Below, piece after piece: positions 42,069-50,452 of a DNA stretch of 64,000 nucleotides. Under the pieces are notes generated by a model that was given only the letters and a program-made list of their open reading frames with translations, was not told where the DNA came from and did no database searches. The position numbers were made by a program, and so were the translations under genes. This stretch comes from Bog-950 sp046329495. GTDB lineage: Bacteria; Bacteroidota; Bacteroidia; Chitinophagales; LD1. The number at the start of each line of letters is the position of its first letter. Position 1 is the first letter of the stretch. Location of the stretch: the NCBI GenBank assembly GCA_046329495.1, contig JAXLUO010000002.1, forward strand, positions 62,001 to 126,000. The letters run 5' to 3'.

Positions 42069-43475
42069 ATGAAACGCCGCCTTTTAATATTGCTTCCGTT
42101 GGTAGCGCTTAGTTTGGTTTTGCTACAAAACTGCAAACCCGAGAAAGGTATGGATGGATATGAAGCAGGTGAAGAATATGCCGGTGGCACATCTACCATT
42201 TTCGATTTTTCGGAGAATGCATTTAACCATGCAAGTCCGGCCCTTACAGGTGATGATGAAACGAAGTTTTCAGTTGGCAATTCCTTCTTCCGTTCCAATT
42301 GGGTAATTGCACCTTCCAGCACTACCGGTCGCGATGGCTTAGGCCCCATGTATAATGCCTTAGGTTGTTCGGGCTGCCATTTAAAAGATGGCCGTGGCCG
42401 GGCACCTATTGGTAACGAAGGTGTAACAGGCCTGTTATTCCGCTTAAGTTTACCGGGAACAGATGCGCACGGTGGCCCCATGCCTGACCCCGTTTATGGC
42501 GGTCAATTCCAAAACCTGGCAATACCCGGCGTTAGCAGCGAAGGCAATTTTAGTATCAGCTACCAAACCCTTGCCGGAACGTACGAGGATGGAACACCTT
42601 ATACCCTGCAAAATCCGCAGTATACCCTCAATGGAAATTTTGGTCCGTTAAGCGGTTTGCTGATTTCGCCCCGCGTAGCACAACAAATGTGCGGTTTGGG
42701 TTTATTGGCCGGCATCCGCGAAAGCGATTTGCTTTTTAATGTAGACGAGAGTGATGCGAATGCAGATGGCATTTCGGGAAAAGCGAACTATGTATGGGAC
42801 TATAAAAACCAAACGGTGGCTCTCGGCCGTTTTGGTTGGAAAGCCAATCAGCCCAATTTATATCAGCAAACAGCAGGGGCCTTTAACGGAGATGTGGGTA
42901 TTACTTCTTCTCTATTTCCCAGTGATCATTGCACTTCGGCTGAAATGGATTGTATGAATGCACCCAACGGCAACGATAGCGGCTATACCTATGAACTAAG
43001 CGACTATCAATTGGATCGTGTAGTATATTATGCTTCAACGCTGGCGGTGCCGGGCCACCGTAACGCTAAGAATGAAGATGTATTGGCAGGCAAAAAATTG
43101 TTTAAAGATGCAGGCTGCGCTAAGTGCCACATACCCTCGTACACAACAGGTATTAACAATGATATACCACAGCTAAGCAATCAGAAGATTTTCCCTTACA
43201 CCGATTTATTGTTGCACGATATGGGCGATGGCCTGGCCGATAACCGGCCCGACTACCTGGCCACCGGTAAAGAATGGCGCACACCGCCTTTGTGGGGCAT
43301 CGGTATGTTTTACACCGTAAATGGCCATACCAATTACCTGCACGACGGACGTGCACAAAACCTGGAAGAAGCTATCTTGTGGCACGGAGGTGAAGGAGAA
43401 AACGCAAAAGAAAATTTCAGGAAGATGAACAGCGCGCAGCGCGAAAAGCTCATCCTGTTTTTAAAATCGTTATAA
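42069..43475 (+). CDS. Di-heme oxidoreductase family protein (DUF1111)
   Basis: A 468-residue lipoprotein (MKRRLLILLPLVALSLVLLQ, then NC) with two haem c sites: LGCSGCHLKDGRG near residue 100 and AGCAKCHIPSYTT near 350. The pattern GLGPMYNALGCSGCH and GSLFPSDH-like and ELSDYQLDRVVYYASTLAVP segments fit the DUF1111 'di-heme oxidoreductase' family, which is related to MauG/cytochrome c peroxidase. It probably acts at the outer face of the inner or inner face of the outer membrane. In Bacteroidota it is found between imelysin genes. A role in iron redox during uptake is plausible; direct evidence is absent. The gap to the next gene is 3 bases. Confidence 0.92.
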   Translation: MKRRLLILLPLVALSLVLLQNCKPEKGMDGYEAGEEYAGGTSTIFDFSENAFNHASPALTGDDETKFSVGNSFFRSNWVIAPSSTTGRDGLGPMYNALGCSGCHLKDGRGRAPIGNEGVTGLLFRLSLPGTDAHGGPMPDPVYGGQFQNLAIPGVSSEGNFSISYQTLAGTYEDGTPYTLQNPQYTLNGNFGPLSGLLISPRVAQQMCGLGLLAGIRESDLLFNVDESDANADGISGKANYVWDYKNQTVALGRFGWKANQPNLYQQTAGAFNGDVGITSSLFPSDHCTSAEMDCMNAPNGNDSGYTYELSDYQLDRVVYYASTLAVPGHRNAKNEDVLAGKKLFKDAGCAKCHIPSYTTGINNDIPQLSNQKIFPYTDLLLHDMGDGLADNRPDYLATGKEWRTPPLWGIGMFYTVNGHTNYLHDGRAQNLEEAILWHGGEGENAKENFRKMNSAQREKLILFLKSL

Positions 43476-43478
43476 GAC

Positions 43479-44567
43479 ATGAAGAAACTATTAGCCATTG
43501 CAGCATTGTTGATTGGTTTAAGTGCTTGTCATAAACCCGAAAACGCTTTAGAAAAATACGACCGTACTACGCTGCTAACCAATTTGGCGGATAGTGTAAT
43601 TGCGCCATCGTATACTCAATTTGCCAATGGAAGTTTACAGCTATCGCAGGCGGCTAATACCTTTGTGGCAGCCCCTGATGCCGGTAACCTAAATGCATTG
43701 CGCACGGCCTGGAGCCAAACGGTTGCAATATGGCAGGCCTGCGAAATGTACAACCTTGAATTTGCTTCGGCCAACTCACTGGCTGCACAAATTGCCAGTT
43801 GGCCGGTTGATACCAACGTTATAGAAAATGAAATTACCGGAAGCGCTACACTGGATGAAGCCTACGTGCAGACTACCGGCACTACCCGCAAGGGATTAAG
43901 TGCTGTGGAATACCTGATTTACGGAGCAGGAAATGACCAGGCGGTGCTGGATAGTTTTACCACCTCAACCAATGCACCCCGCCGCAAGCAATATCTGGCA
44001 GCTCTTTGTGCCCATATTAAAACACAAGGCAACCTTGCTGCCAATGATTGGAATAATGGCACCTCGCACAATCATTTTATTGCACAAACGCAATTAGATA
44101 TCAGTGGCTCGATGAACGTTTTGGTTAACTGCTTAATTGAGCACATCGAAGCCGTTCGTAAGAACAAAATATCGAAACCACTGGGCATTGATAATGCCGG
44201 CTTAGCAGATGGCAACCTAACTGAAAATCATCGTGCACCGCTTTCGCTGGAAAATATAAAAGCCAACATCGCAGCCTGGAAGGTGTTATTCAATGGTGCA
44301 TCCGGCAAAGGTTTCGACGATTACCTGCTGGCTGTAAATGCCAAACATGATACCGAAGACTTATCAGTAACCATCAACAATCAACTGGACCTGTGCCTGG
44401 CCAAGGCCAATGCCATTACCGTGCCCCTGCACTTAGCCGTAACCCAACAACCTGCTAATGTGCAGGCGCTGTATCTTGAATTAAAAAAGCTGACTGTTTT
44501 AACCAAAGTTGAAATGGCTTCCAGCCTGGGGGTAATTATAACCTTTAGCGATAATGACGGCGACTAA
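43479..44567 (+). CDS. Imelysin family protein, second copy, GxHxxE histidine absent
   Basis: A 362-residue lipoprotein (signal MKKLLAIAALLIGLSACHK with Cys17). It has the imelysin helical fold: NLADSVIAPSYTQFANGSLQ, LRTAWSQTVAIWQACEMYNL, and near residue 139 KGLSAVEYLIYG at the place of the GxHxxE motif. Here His is replaced by Ser (GLSAVE), while Glu remains. Such proteins form a separate imelysin branch, often with GLPALE. So the metal site must differ from that of the first copy. The 3' end overlaps the next gene by 14 bases, so the two are translationally coupled. Confidence 0.9.
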   Translation: MKKLLAIAALLIGLSACHKPENALEKYDRTTLLTNLADSVIAPSYTQFANGSLQLSQAANTFVAAPDAGNLNALRTAWSQTVAIWQACEMYNLEFASANSLAAQIASWPVDTNVIENEITGSATLDEAYVQTTGTTRKGLSAVEYLIYGAGNDQAVLDSFTTSTNAPRRKQYLAALCAHIKTQGNLAANDWNNGTSHNHFIAQTQLDISGSMNVLVNCLIEHIEAVRKNKISKPLGIDNAGLADGNLTENHRAPLSLENIKANIAAWKVLFNGASGKGFDDYLLAVNAKHDTEDLSVTINNQLDLCLAKANAITVPLHLAVTQQPANVQALYLELKKLTVLTKVEMASSLGVIITFSDNDGD

Positions 44568-45903
44568 ACCGCTTACAGGCATCTACCAATGGCTAAGTAA
44601 ACCGGTTTCGGCAGCGCCTTTAACGGTTTTCCGCATCGCCTTTGGCATTATGATGCTGGCGGCTATAATTCGATTTGCAGCCAACGGCTGGATTGAAAGT
44701 TTATACATTAAGCCTTCCTACTTTTTTACTTATTACGGTTTTGAATGGGTAAAGCCCTTAAATGCTACCGGCATGTATGCTGTGTTTGCACTGCTTATGC
44801 TCTGCGCTGCAGGAATAGCCTTGGGGCTTTTTTACCGGCTAAGCGCCATCCTGTTTTTTCTGCTATTTACCTATGTGGAGCTAATTGATAAAACCAATTA
44901 CCTCAATCATTATTACTTCATCAGCATTATGGCTTTGCTGCTGGCTTTGCTACCGGCTAACAGGTATGTTGCACTGGATGTAAAATTAAAATTGAGTAAA
45001 GCTGCAAACGCAGTTCCAAAGTGGGCCCTGTTAACCTTGCAGTTGCAAATGGCGGTGGTGTACTTCTTTGCAGGTATCGCTAAAATTAACGCCGACTGGC
45101 TATTGCATGCCCAGCCCTTAAAGATTTGGTTAGCCAACCCACGTTTCGATTACGGCGTTGTTGGTCATTGGCTGGCTCAGGAATGGGTGGCTTATGCTTT
45201 TAGCTGGTGCGGTATGCTGTTTGATGTGTGCATACCCTTTTTCCTCTTCAACCGCCGTACCGTTTGGTTCGCATATGCACTGGTAGTAGTCTTCCATCTG
45301 CTTACCACACTGCTTTTCCCTATGATAGGCATGTTCCCGTTTATAATGATAGTATGTGCTACGGTGTTTTTGCCGGTAGCCTTTCATGCAAAGCTCTTAT
45401 CGGCTTTTGGCACTAACTACAAAACTATTCCTGAGGTTGCGAAACCCATTGCTTCAAAATGGATAGTCGTAGTGTTGACTATGCATTTTTTTGTGCAGGC
45501 GCTCCTTCCCTTTCGCTATTTGTTATATCCCGGTCAACTTTTTTATACCGAAGAAGGTTTTCGCTTTTCGTGGCGGGTTATGCTGATGGAAAAGGCAGGC
45601 TGCGTATTTTTTTATGTGCGCGATAAACAAAGTGGTAAACAGGTAGAAATAAACAATCGCGATTACCTGACCATGCAGCAGGAAAAGCAAATGAGCACCC
45701 AGCCCGACATGATTATGCAGTTTGCCCGGCATTTAAAAACCGTTTATCATACTAAATTCGCCGACCCCGAAGTATATGCCGAGGCTCATGTTTCACTGAA
45801 TGGACGTAGCACCCGTTTGCTGCTGAATCCTAACATTGATTTATCGATGGAGGAGGATAATCTGAAACACAAAACCTGGATTATTGCGGGAATGGGAGAA
45901 TAA
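44554..45903 (+). CDS. HTTM-domain membrane protein (vitamin K-dependent carboxylase-like)
   Basis: A 449-residue membrane protein with about seven or eight hydrophobic helices in the first 320 residues: APLTVFRIAFGIMMLAAII, YAVFALLMLCAAGIALGLFY and ISIMALLLALLPANRYVALD, with ETGTHYYF-like segments (NYLNHYYFISI) typical of the HTTM family. The last 130 residues are soluble (VRDKQSGKQVEINNRDYLTM). This family includes the human gamma-glutamyl carboxylase by homology, but bacterial proteins rarely have known substrates. It is regularly found in imelysin operons of Bacteroidota (recollection). The start overlaps the previous gene by 14 bases; the next gene starts 2 bases after its stop. Function in this operon unknown. 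Confidence 0.85.
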   Translation: MTATKPLTGIYQWLSKPVSAAPLTVFRIAFGIMMLAAIIRFAANGWIESLYIKPSYFFTYYGFEWVKPLNATGMYAVFALLMLCAAGIALGLFYRLSAILFFLLFTYVELIDKTNYLNHYYFISIMALLLALLPANRYVALDVKLKLSKAANAVPKWALLTLQLQMAVVYFFAGIAKINADWLLHAQPLKIWLANPRFDYGVVGHWLAQEWVAYAFSWCGMLFDVCIPFFLFNRRTVWFAYALVVVFHLLTTLLFPMIGMFPFIMIVCATVFLPVAFHAKLLSAFGTNYKTIPEVAKPIASKWIVVVLTMHFFVQALLPFRYLLYPGQLFYTEEGFRFSWRVMLMEKAGCVFFYVRDKQSGKQVEINNRDYLTMQQEKQMSTQPDMIMQFARHLKTVYHTKFADPEVYAEAHVSLNGRSTRLLLNPNIDLSMEEDNLKHKTWIIAGMGE

Positions 45904-45905
45904 CA

Positions 45906-48344
45906 ATGCGTGCTGTTTATTTGCTTTTCTTTTTGTTAGTAGCTACTTGCGTAACAGCGCAGCAGTATTCCCTTTCGGGAAAAGTAACGCAGGCAGCAAA
46001 CGATAAACCTGCTGCAGGCATTAATGTAGTTTTAGATAAGGGCGAAGCAAAAACCGTTACTGACTCGGCGGGCAGGTTTACCTTCGGCCATCTTTCGCCC
46101 GGCGATTATAAGCTAACGTTGAAAGCCTTCAACTTTGAGAAGAAGAGCATTGCTGTTACCATTAAAGATGGCGATGTGCAACTGGATGCTGTTCCCCTGC
46201 AACCCTATACCAAGGAGCTACAGGAAATTGTTGTGCAGCAGAAGCAAGATGGCTTTGGCCGCACGCATATGAAGTCGGTTGAAGGCGTGGCTATTTATGA
46301 TGGCAAGAAAAACGAAGTGCTGGTATTAAAGGATATGAATGCCAACCTGAGCGCCAACGTAAGCCGACAGATTTTCTCGAAAATTCCGGGGCTCAATATT
46401 TACGAAAGCGATGCAGCAGGTTTACAATTGGGTATAGCAACCCGTGGCCTCGACCCCAACCGCACCAGTAACTTTAACGCGCGACAGAACGGATACGATA
46501 TGAGCGCCGATGCCTTAGGCTACCCTGATGCTTATTATGTGCCACCTGCCGAGGCAGTAGACCGTATAGAAGTGGTACGTGGTGCAGCTTCGCTGCAATA
46601 TGGTCCGCAGTTTGGAGGTATGCTGAATTACGTGCTGCAAAAAGCACCGGCAGATAAAAAAATTGAATGGACATCGTATACCACCGCCGGCGCTTATAAA
46701 CTGGTTAGCACTTTTAACAGCCTGGCAGGTTCGGTTAAGTGTTTCCATTACTACGTGCATTACAACTACAAGCAAGGCGAAAGCTGGCGTCCCAATGGTG
46801 CCTACCACCTACACAATGCGTTTGCATCTGTCGGCTATCAGTGTTCTGAGAAACTGGCCATCCGTGCCGAATATACCTTCTCGTATTACCTCGCTCAACA
46901 GCCAGGCGGTTTAACCGATGCACAGTTTAATACAGCGCCGCGTTCATCTTTACGTACCCGCAATTGGTTTAGCACTAACTGGAACATACTTGCTTTAAAC
47001 CTGGATTATAAGCACAATGCTTTTCATCAACTAAACCTGCGTGCCTGGGGCTTTTTAGGCGGCCGCAATGCTATTGGTAATCTTAGCCCCGCTAACCGTG
47101 TGGATGACGTTACCCAGCCCCGCGATTTTATTAAGGATACCTACAAGAACCTGGCCGTGGAAGGCAGATACGTGTGGAAGTATTACATTAAAAACAGTTT
47201 ATCTACTTTATTAACCGGTGTACGATTCTATACCGGCCAAACGCATAAATCGCAGGGGTATGCCAACAATGGTACCGGTGCCGACTTCAACTACCTGCAT
47301 CCCGATAAATTGGAAGGTTCAGATTATCGTTTCCCGGGCATGAACGTGGCCTTGTTTAGCGAAAACGTTTTCAATATCGCCAACAAAGTAAAGTTAACAC
47401 CCGGCATCCGCTACGAGCATATCGATACCCGCGCGAAAGGCTACTACCGTCAAGAGCTTTCACTTACATTGGATACTTTCCTGAATGAATCGCGCAGTTT
47501 TAAGCGCGACTTTGTGCTGCTTGGCCTTGGTTTAAGCTGGAATGCCTGGAAGGAAACTGAACTATATGCCAACTTCTCGCAAAACTACCGGGGTATTACG
47601 TTTACCGATATGCGTGTAGTGCGCACCAGTCAATTGGTTGACCCTAACCTGAAGGATGAAAGCGGCTTTAATGCCGATTTGGGCTACCGGGGCAGCATTA
47701 AAAACTGGTTCAACTTTGACGTAAGCGGCTTTTGGTTACAATACAATAACCGTATCGGTCAATTACAACAGGTAGATAGCTTGTATAACATCTACCGCTA
47801 CACCACCAACGTTGGTAAAACGCGCAGCGCCGGTTTAGAGGCCTACCTGGAAGCGGATCTGTTAGCGGCTGCAGGTGTTGAACAACGGGCAGGCAATCTG
47901 GTAGTATTTGTAAGCACGGGTTACACGAACGCTGTTTACGTAAAATCAGCTTATAGCAATGTGGTAGGCAAGCTGCTGGAATTTGCTCCGCAGATAACAC
48001 TGCGCGGTGGCATTACTTATCGCTACAAAAAGTTCTCTACCACCATTCAGGCAGCTTATACCGGCCAGCAGTATACCGATGCCAGCAATGCGGCCTTTAC
48101 GCCTACGGGTGTAAACGGACTAATACCTGCCTACTATGTAATGGATTGGAGTGCCAAGTATTCCATTAAATGTGTGCAGTTAATGGCAGGCATCAACAAC
48201 CTGACCAACAGCATTTACTTCACCCGCCGGGCTACCAGTTACCCCGGCCCCGGCATTATACCGGCCGAACCGTTGACATTTTATGTTACCCTGGGCATTA
48301 AGCTGAACGAAAAAGTAAAGGAACTTAAATTTGTAACGTTCTGA
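45906..48344 (+). CDS. TonB-dependent outer-membrane receptor (FecA-like)
   Basis: An 812-residue protein: signal peptide (MRAVYLLFFLLVATCVTAQ), a carboxypeptidase-regulatory-like domain at 22-100 (SGKVTQAANDKPAAGINVVL), a plug domain (VSRQIFSKIPGLNIYESDA, then IATRGLDPNRTSN and RIEVVRGAASLQYGPQFGG) and a 22-strand-type barrel to the C-terminus (TFYVTLGIKLNEK). The plug is most like that of iron-citrate receptors (FecA). It should take up a ferric chelate. As last gene of the imelysin operon it explains the name iron-uptake operon. No FecI/FecR pair is nearby, so control is probably by the promoter palindromes. A clear terminator is not seen after it. Confidence 0.94.
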   Translation: MRAVYLLFFLLVATCVTAQQYSLSGKVTQAANDKPAAGINVVLDKGEAKTVTDSAGRFTFGHLSPGDYKLTLKAFNFEKKSIAVTIKDGDVQLDAVPLQPYTKELQEIVVQQKQDGFGRTHMKSVEGVAIYDGKKNEVLVLKDMNANLSANVSRQIFSKIPGLNIYESDAAGLQLGIATRGLDPNRTSNFNARQNGYDMSADALGYPDAYYVPPAEAVDRIEVVRGAASLQYGPQFGGMLNYVLQKAPADKKIEWTSYTTAGAYKLVSTFNSLAGSVKCFHYYVHYNYKQGESWRPNGAYHLHNAFASVGYQCSEKLAIRAEYTFSYYLAQQPGGLTDAQFNTAPRSSLRTRNWFSTNWNILALNLDYKHNAFHQLNLRAWGFLGGRNAIGNLSPANRVDDVTQPRDFIKDTYKNLAVEGRYVWKYYIKNSLSTLLTGVRFYTGQTHKSQGYANNGTGADFNYLHPDKLEGSDYRFPGMNVALFSENVFNIANKVKLTPGIRYEHIDTRAKGYYRQELSLTLDTFLNESRSFKRDFVLLGLGLSWNAWKETELYANFSQNYRGITFTDMRVVRTSQLVDPNLKDESGFNADLGYRGSIKNWFNFDVSGFWLQYNNRIGQLQQVDSLYNIYRYTTNVGKTRSAGLEAYLEADLLAAAGVEQRAGNLVVFVSTGYTNAVYVKSAYSNVVGKLLEFAPQITLRGGITYRYKKFSTTIQAAYTGQQYTDASNAAFTPTGVNGLIPAYYVMDWSAKYSIKCVQLMAGINNLTNSIYFTRRATSYPGPGIIPAEPLTFYVTLGIKLNEKVKELKFVTF

Positions 48345-48426
48345 TTAGCCCCTAAGTAAGTACTTCGGAAGGCCTGTAAAAATGTTGATTTCTCCTCTGT
48401 AAATTATTTTGTCCACAAGGCGGCAG

Positions 48427-48456
48427 TTGTTGATTATTAAGCCATTTCTACATTCG
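48427..48456 (+). promoter_or_regulatory. Candidate promoter of the topoisomerase IV genes
   Basis: TTG at 48427-48429 and TACATTCG at 48449-48456 with a 19-base spacer. The -7 element has one mismatch to TAnnTTTG, the same T-to-C variant as at 37020-37027. The leader would be about 65 bases long. Confidence 0.45.
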
Positions 48457-48487
48457 CGGCCGCAGTAAATTCACCGGCAAATTTTTG

Positions 48488-48508
48488 CTGCGCAAGTCTA
48501 TTGCGCAG
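48488..48508 (+). other. Hairpin in the 5' leader of the topoisomerase IV operon
   Basis: CTGCGCAA (48488-48495), loop GTCTA, TTGCGCAG (48501-48508): a perfect 8-bp stem, 20 bases before the ATG at 48529 and without a T run. It could stabilise the mRNA or affect translation. Confidence 0.5.
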
Positions 48509-48528
48509 TGCTTAAATAGTTTTGACAC

Positions 48529-50427
48529 ATGGCAACTAAAAACGAAGAAGTAAGATATACGGAAGACGAGGTAAAAACCCTCGACTGGCTGGAACACATC
48601 CGCATGCGACCCGGTATGTACATCGGTAAAACCGGCGATGGCAGCAGTATGGATGATGGTATTTACATCCTGCTGAAGGAAGTGGTAGATAACTGTATTG
48701 ATGAATACCAGATGGGCTACGGCAAAAAAGTAGACGTTACCGTAACCAAAGAAAAAGTAATGGTGCGCGACTATGGCCGGGGTATTCCGTTGGGGAAGTT
48801 GGTTGATTGCGTATCGCAGATAAACACCGGCGCTAAATACGACAGCAAGGCCTTTAAAAAATCGGTGGGCTTGAACGGGGTAGGTACCAAGGCGGTTAAC
48901 GCGCTTTCTACCAGTTTTAAAGCCTACGCCGTGCGCGAGGGCCAAAAGAAAGTGGCTGAGTTTGAAGCCGGACGTTTGGTGAAAGAGCACAAACTGGAAA
49001 AGACGGATGAGCCGAATGGCACTTACATTGAGTATATCCCCGATAACAAGATCTTTAAAAACTACCACTACCTGACGGAGTATGTGGAGCAGATGATTCA
49101 GAACTATACTTATCTGAATACCGGCCTCACGTTTTACTTCAATGGTCAAAAGTATGTATCTCAACAAGGCCTGCACGATTTGCTGAGCCGCAAGAAAGAT
49201 GCAGAGTCCATGGTATATCCCATCATCCACTTAACCAGCGATGATATTGAGATAGCCATGACCCATACACACCAGTATGGTGAGGAGTATTACAGCTTTG
49301 TAAACGGACAGTATACCATTTTAGGTGGTACGCACTTACAAGCCTTCCGCGAAGCAGTGGTAAAAACGGTACGCGAGTTTTACAAGAAAGACTTTGATAC
49401 CGTTGATATCCGCGAAGCGATTTGCGCTGCCATTTCGGTGCGTATACAGGAACCCGTTTTCGAATCACAAACTAAAACCAAACTGGGCACCGATAAACTG
49501 CATGGCGAAGAACGCACCATGAAACAGTTTGTAGGCGAGTTTGTAAAAGAAAACCTGGACAACTACCTGCACAAGCACCCCGATACGGCAGAAGCTTTAT
49601 TGAAGCGTATTCTGCAAAGCGAACGCGAGCGCAAGGAAATTGCCGGTATTAAGAAGCTGGCGAACGAGCGGGCAAAGAAGGCAAACATCCACAACAAAAA
49701 GTTGCGCGATTGCCGTCTGCACCTGAACGATGACAAGAAGCTGAGTGATGAGGACCGTTTCCGCACCACGCTGTTTATTACGGAAGGTGACTCGGCGAGT
49801 GGTTCTATTACCAAATCGCGCAATCCCGATTTTCAGGCGGTGTTCTCCTTACGCGGTAAGCCGCTGAACTGTTTTGGCCTTACTAAAAAAGTAGTTTATG
49901 AAAACGAGGAATTTAACCTGCTGCAACACGCGTTGAATATTGAAGCGCTGATGGAAGACCTGCGTTACCACAATATTGTGATAGCCACCGATGCCGACGT
50001 GGATGGTATGCACATCCGCCTGCTGCTCCTCACCTTCTTCCTGCAATTTTTCCCCGATTTAGTTCGTAACGGACACGTGAAGATTTTAGAAACGCCGTTG
50101 TTCCGCGTGCGCAACAAGCAGAAAACGATTTACTGCTACGATGAAGACGAAAAGCAAAAAGCCATTAAAGCCCTGAACGGCAAAGTAGAAATTACCCGCT
50201 TTAAGGGTTTGGGTGAAATATCGCCGGAAGAATTCGGTGGTTTTATCGGCGAAGAAATCCGCCTGAGCCCGGTAATTATGGAAGACAAGATTAAAATTGA
50301 AAAACTGCTGGAATACTACATGGGTAAAAACACCGAGGATCGCCAGCGCTTTATTATCGATAACCTGCGTATGGAAAAAGATACCGTAGAAGATGCGCCG
50401 GAAATTGAACTGGAATTAGCCGATTAA
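48529..50427 (+). CDS. parE: DNA topoisomerase IV subunit B
   Basis: A 632-residue type IIA topoisomerase ATPase subunit. The GHKL ATPase domain shows IRMRPGMYIGKTGDG, KEVVDNCIDE and VRDYGRGIPLG. The Toprim domain has the catalytic EGDSASG near residue 419 and ATDADVDGMHIR near 487, and the C-terminus ends in RQRFIIDNLR. The protein pairs with ParC to decatenate chromosomes. The order parE-parC and lengths differ from gyrase (GyrB of Bacteroidota is encoded elsewhere and slightly longer), so the topoisomerase IV assignment is preferred. The next gene starts 25 bases later in the same direction. Confidence 0.93.
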   Translation: MATKNEEVRYTEDEVKTLDWLEHIRMRPGMYIGKTGDGSSMDDGIYILLKEVVDNCIDEYQMGYGKKVDVTVTKEKVMVRDYGRGIPLGKLVDCVSQINTGAKYDSKAFKKSVGLNGVGTKAVNALSTSFKAYAVREGQKKVAEFEAGRLVKEHKLEKTDEPNGTYIEYIPDNKIFKNYHYLTEYVEQMIQNYTYLNTGLTFYFNGQKYVSQQGLHDLLSRKKDAESMVYPIIHLTSDDIEIAMTHTHQYGEEYYSFVNGQYTILGGTHLQAFREAVVKTVREFYKKDFDTVDIREAICAAISVRIQEPVFESQTKTKLGTDKLHGEERTMKQFVGEFVKENLDNYLHKHPDTAEALLKRILQSERERKEIAGIKKLANERAKKANIHNKKLRDCRLHLNDDKKLSDEDRFRTTLFITEGDSASGSITKSRNPDFQAVFSLRGKPLNCFGLTKKVVYENEEFNLLQHALNIEALMEDLRYHNIVIATDADVDGMHIRLLLLTFFLQFFPDLVRNGHVKILETPLFRVRNKQKTIYCYDEDEKQKAIKALNGKVEITRFKGLGEISPEEFGGFIGEEIRLSPVIMEDKIKIEKLLEYYMGKNTEDRQRFIIDNLRMEKDTVEDAPEIELELAD

Positions 50428-50452
50428 TTAATTAGTGTATTAGAACTTTACA

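Noticed and set aside
48448..49230. Long minus-strand reading frame of 260 codons opposite parE
   Set aside because: It lies wholly opposite a well-supported gene, has no recognisable domain and arises from codon composition of parE.
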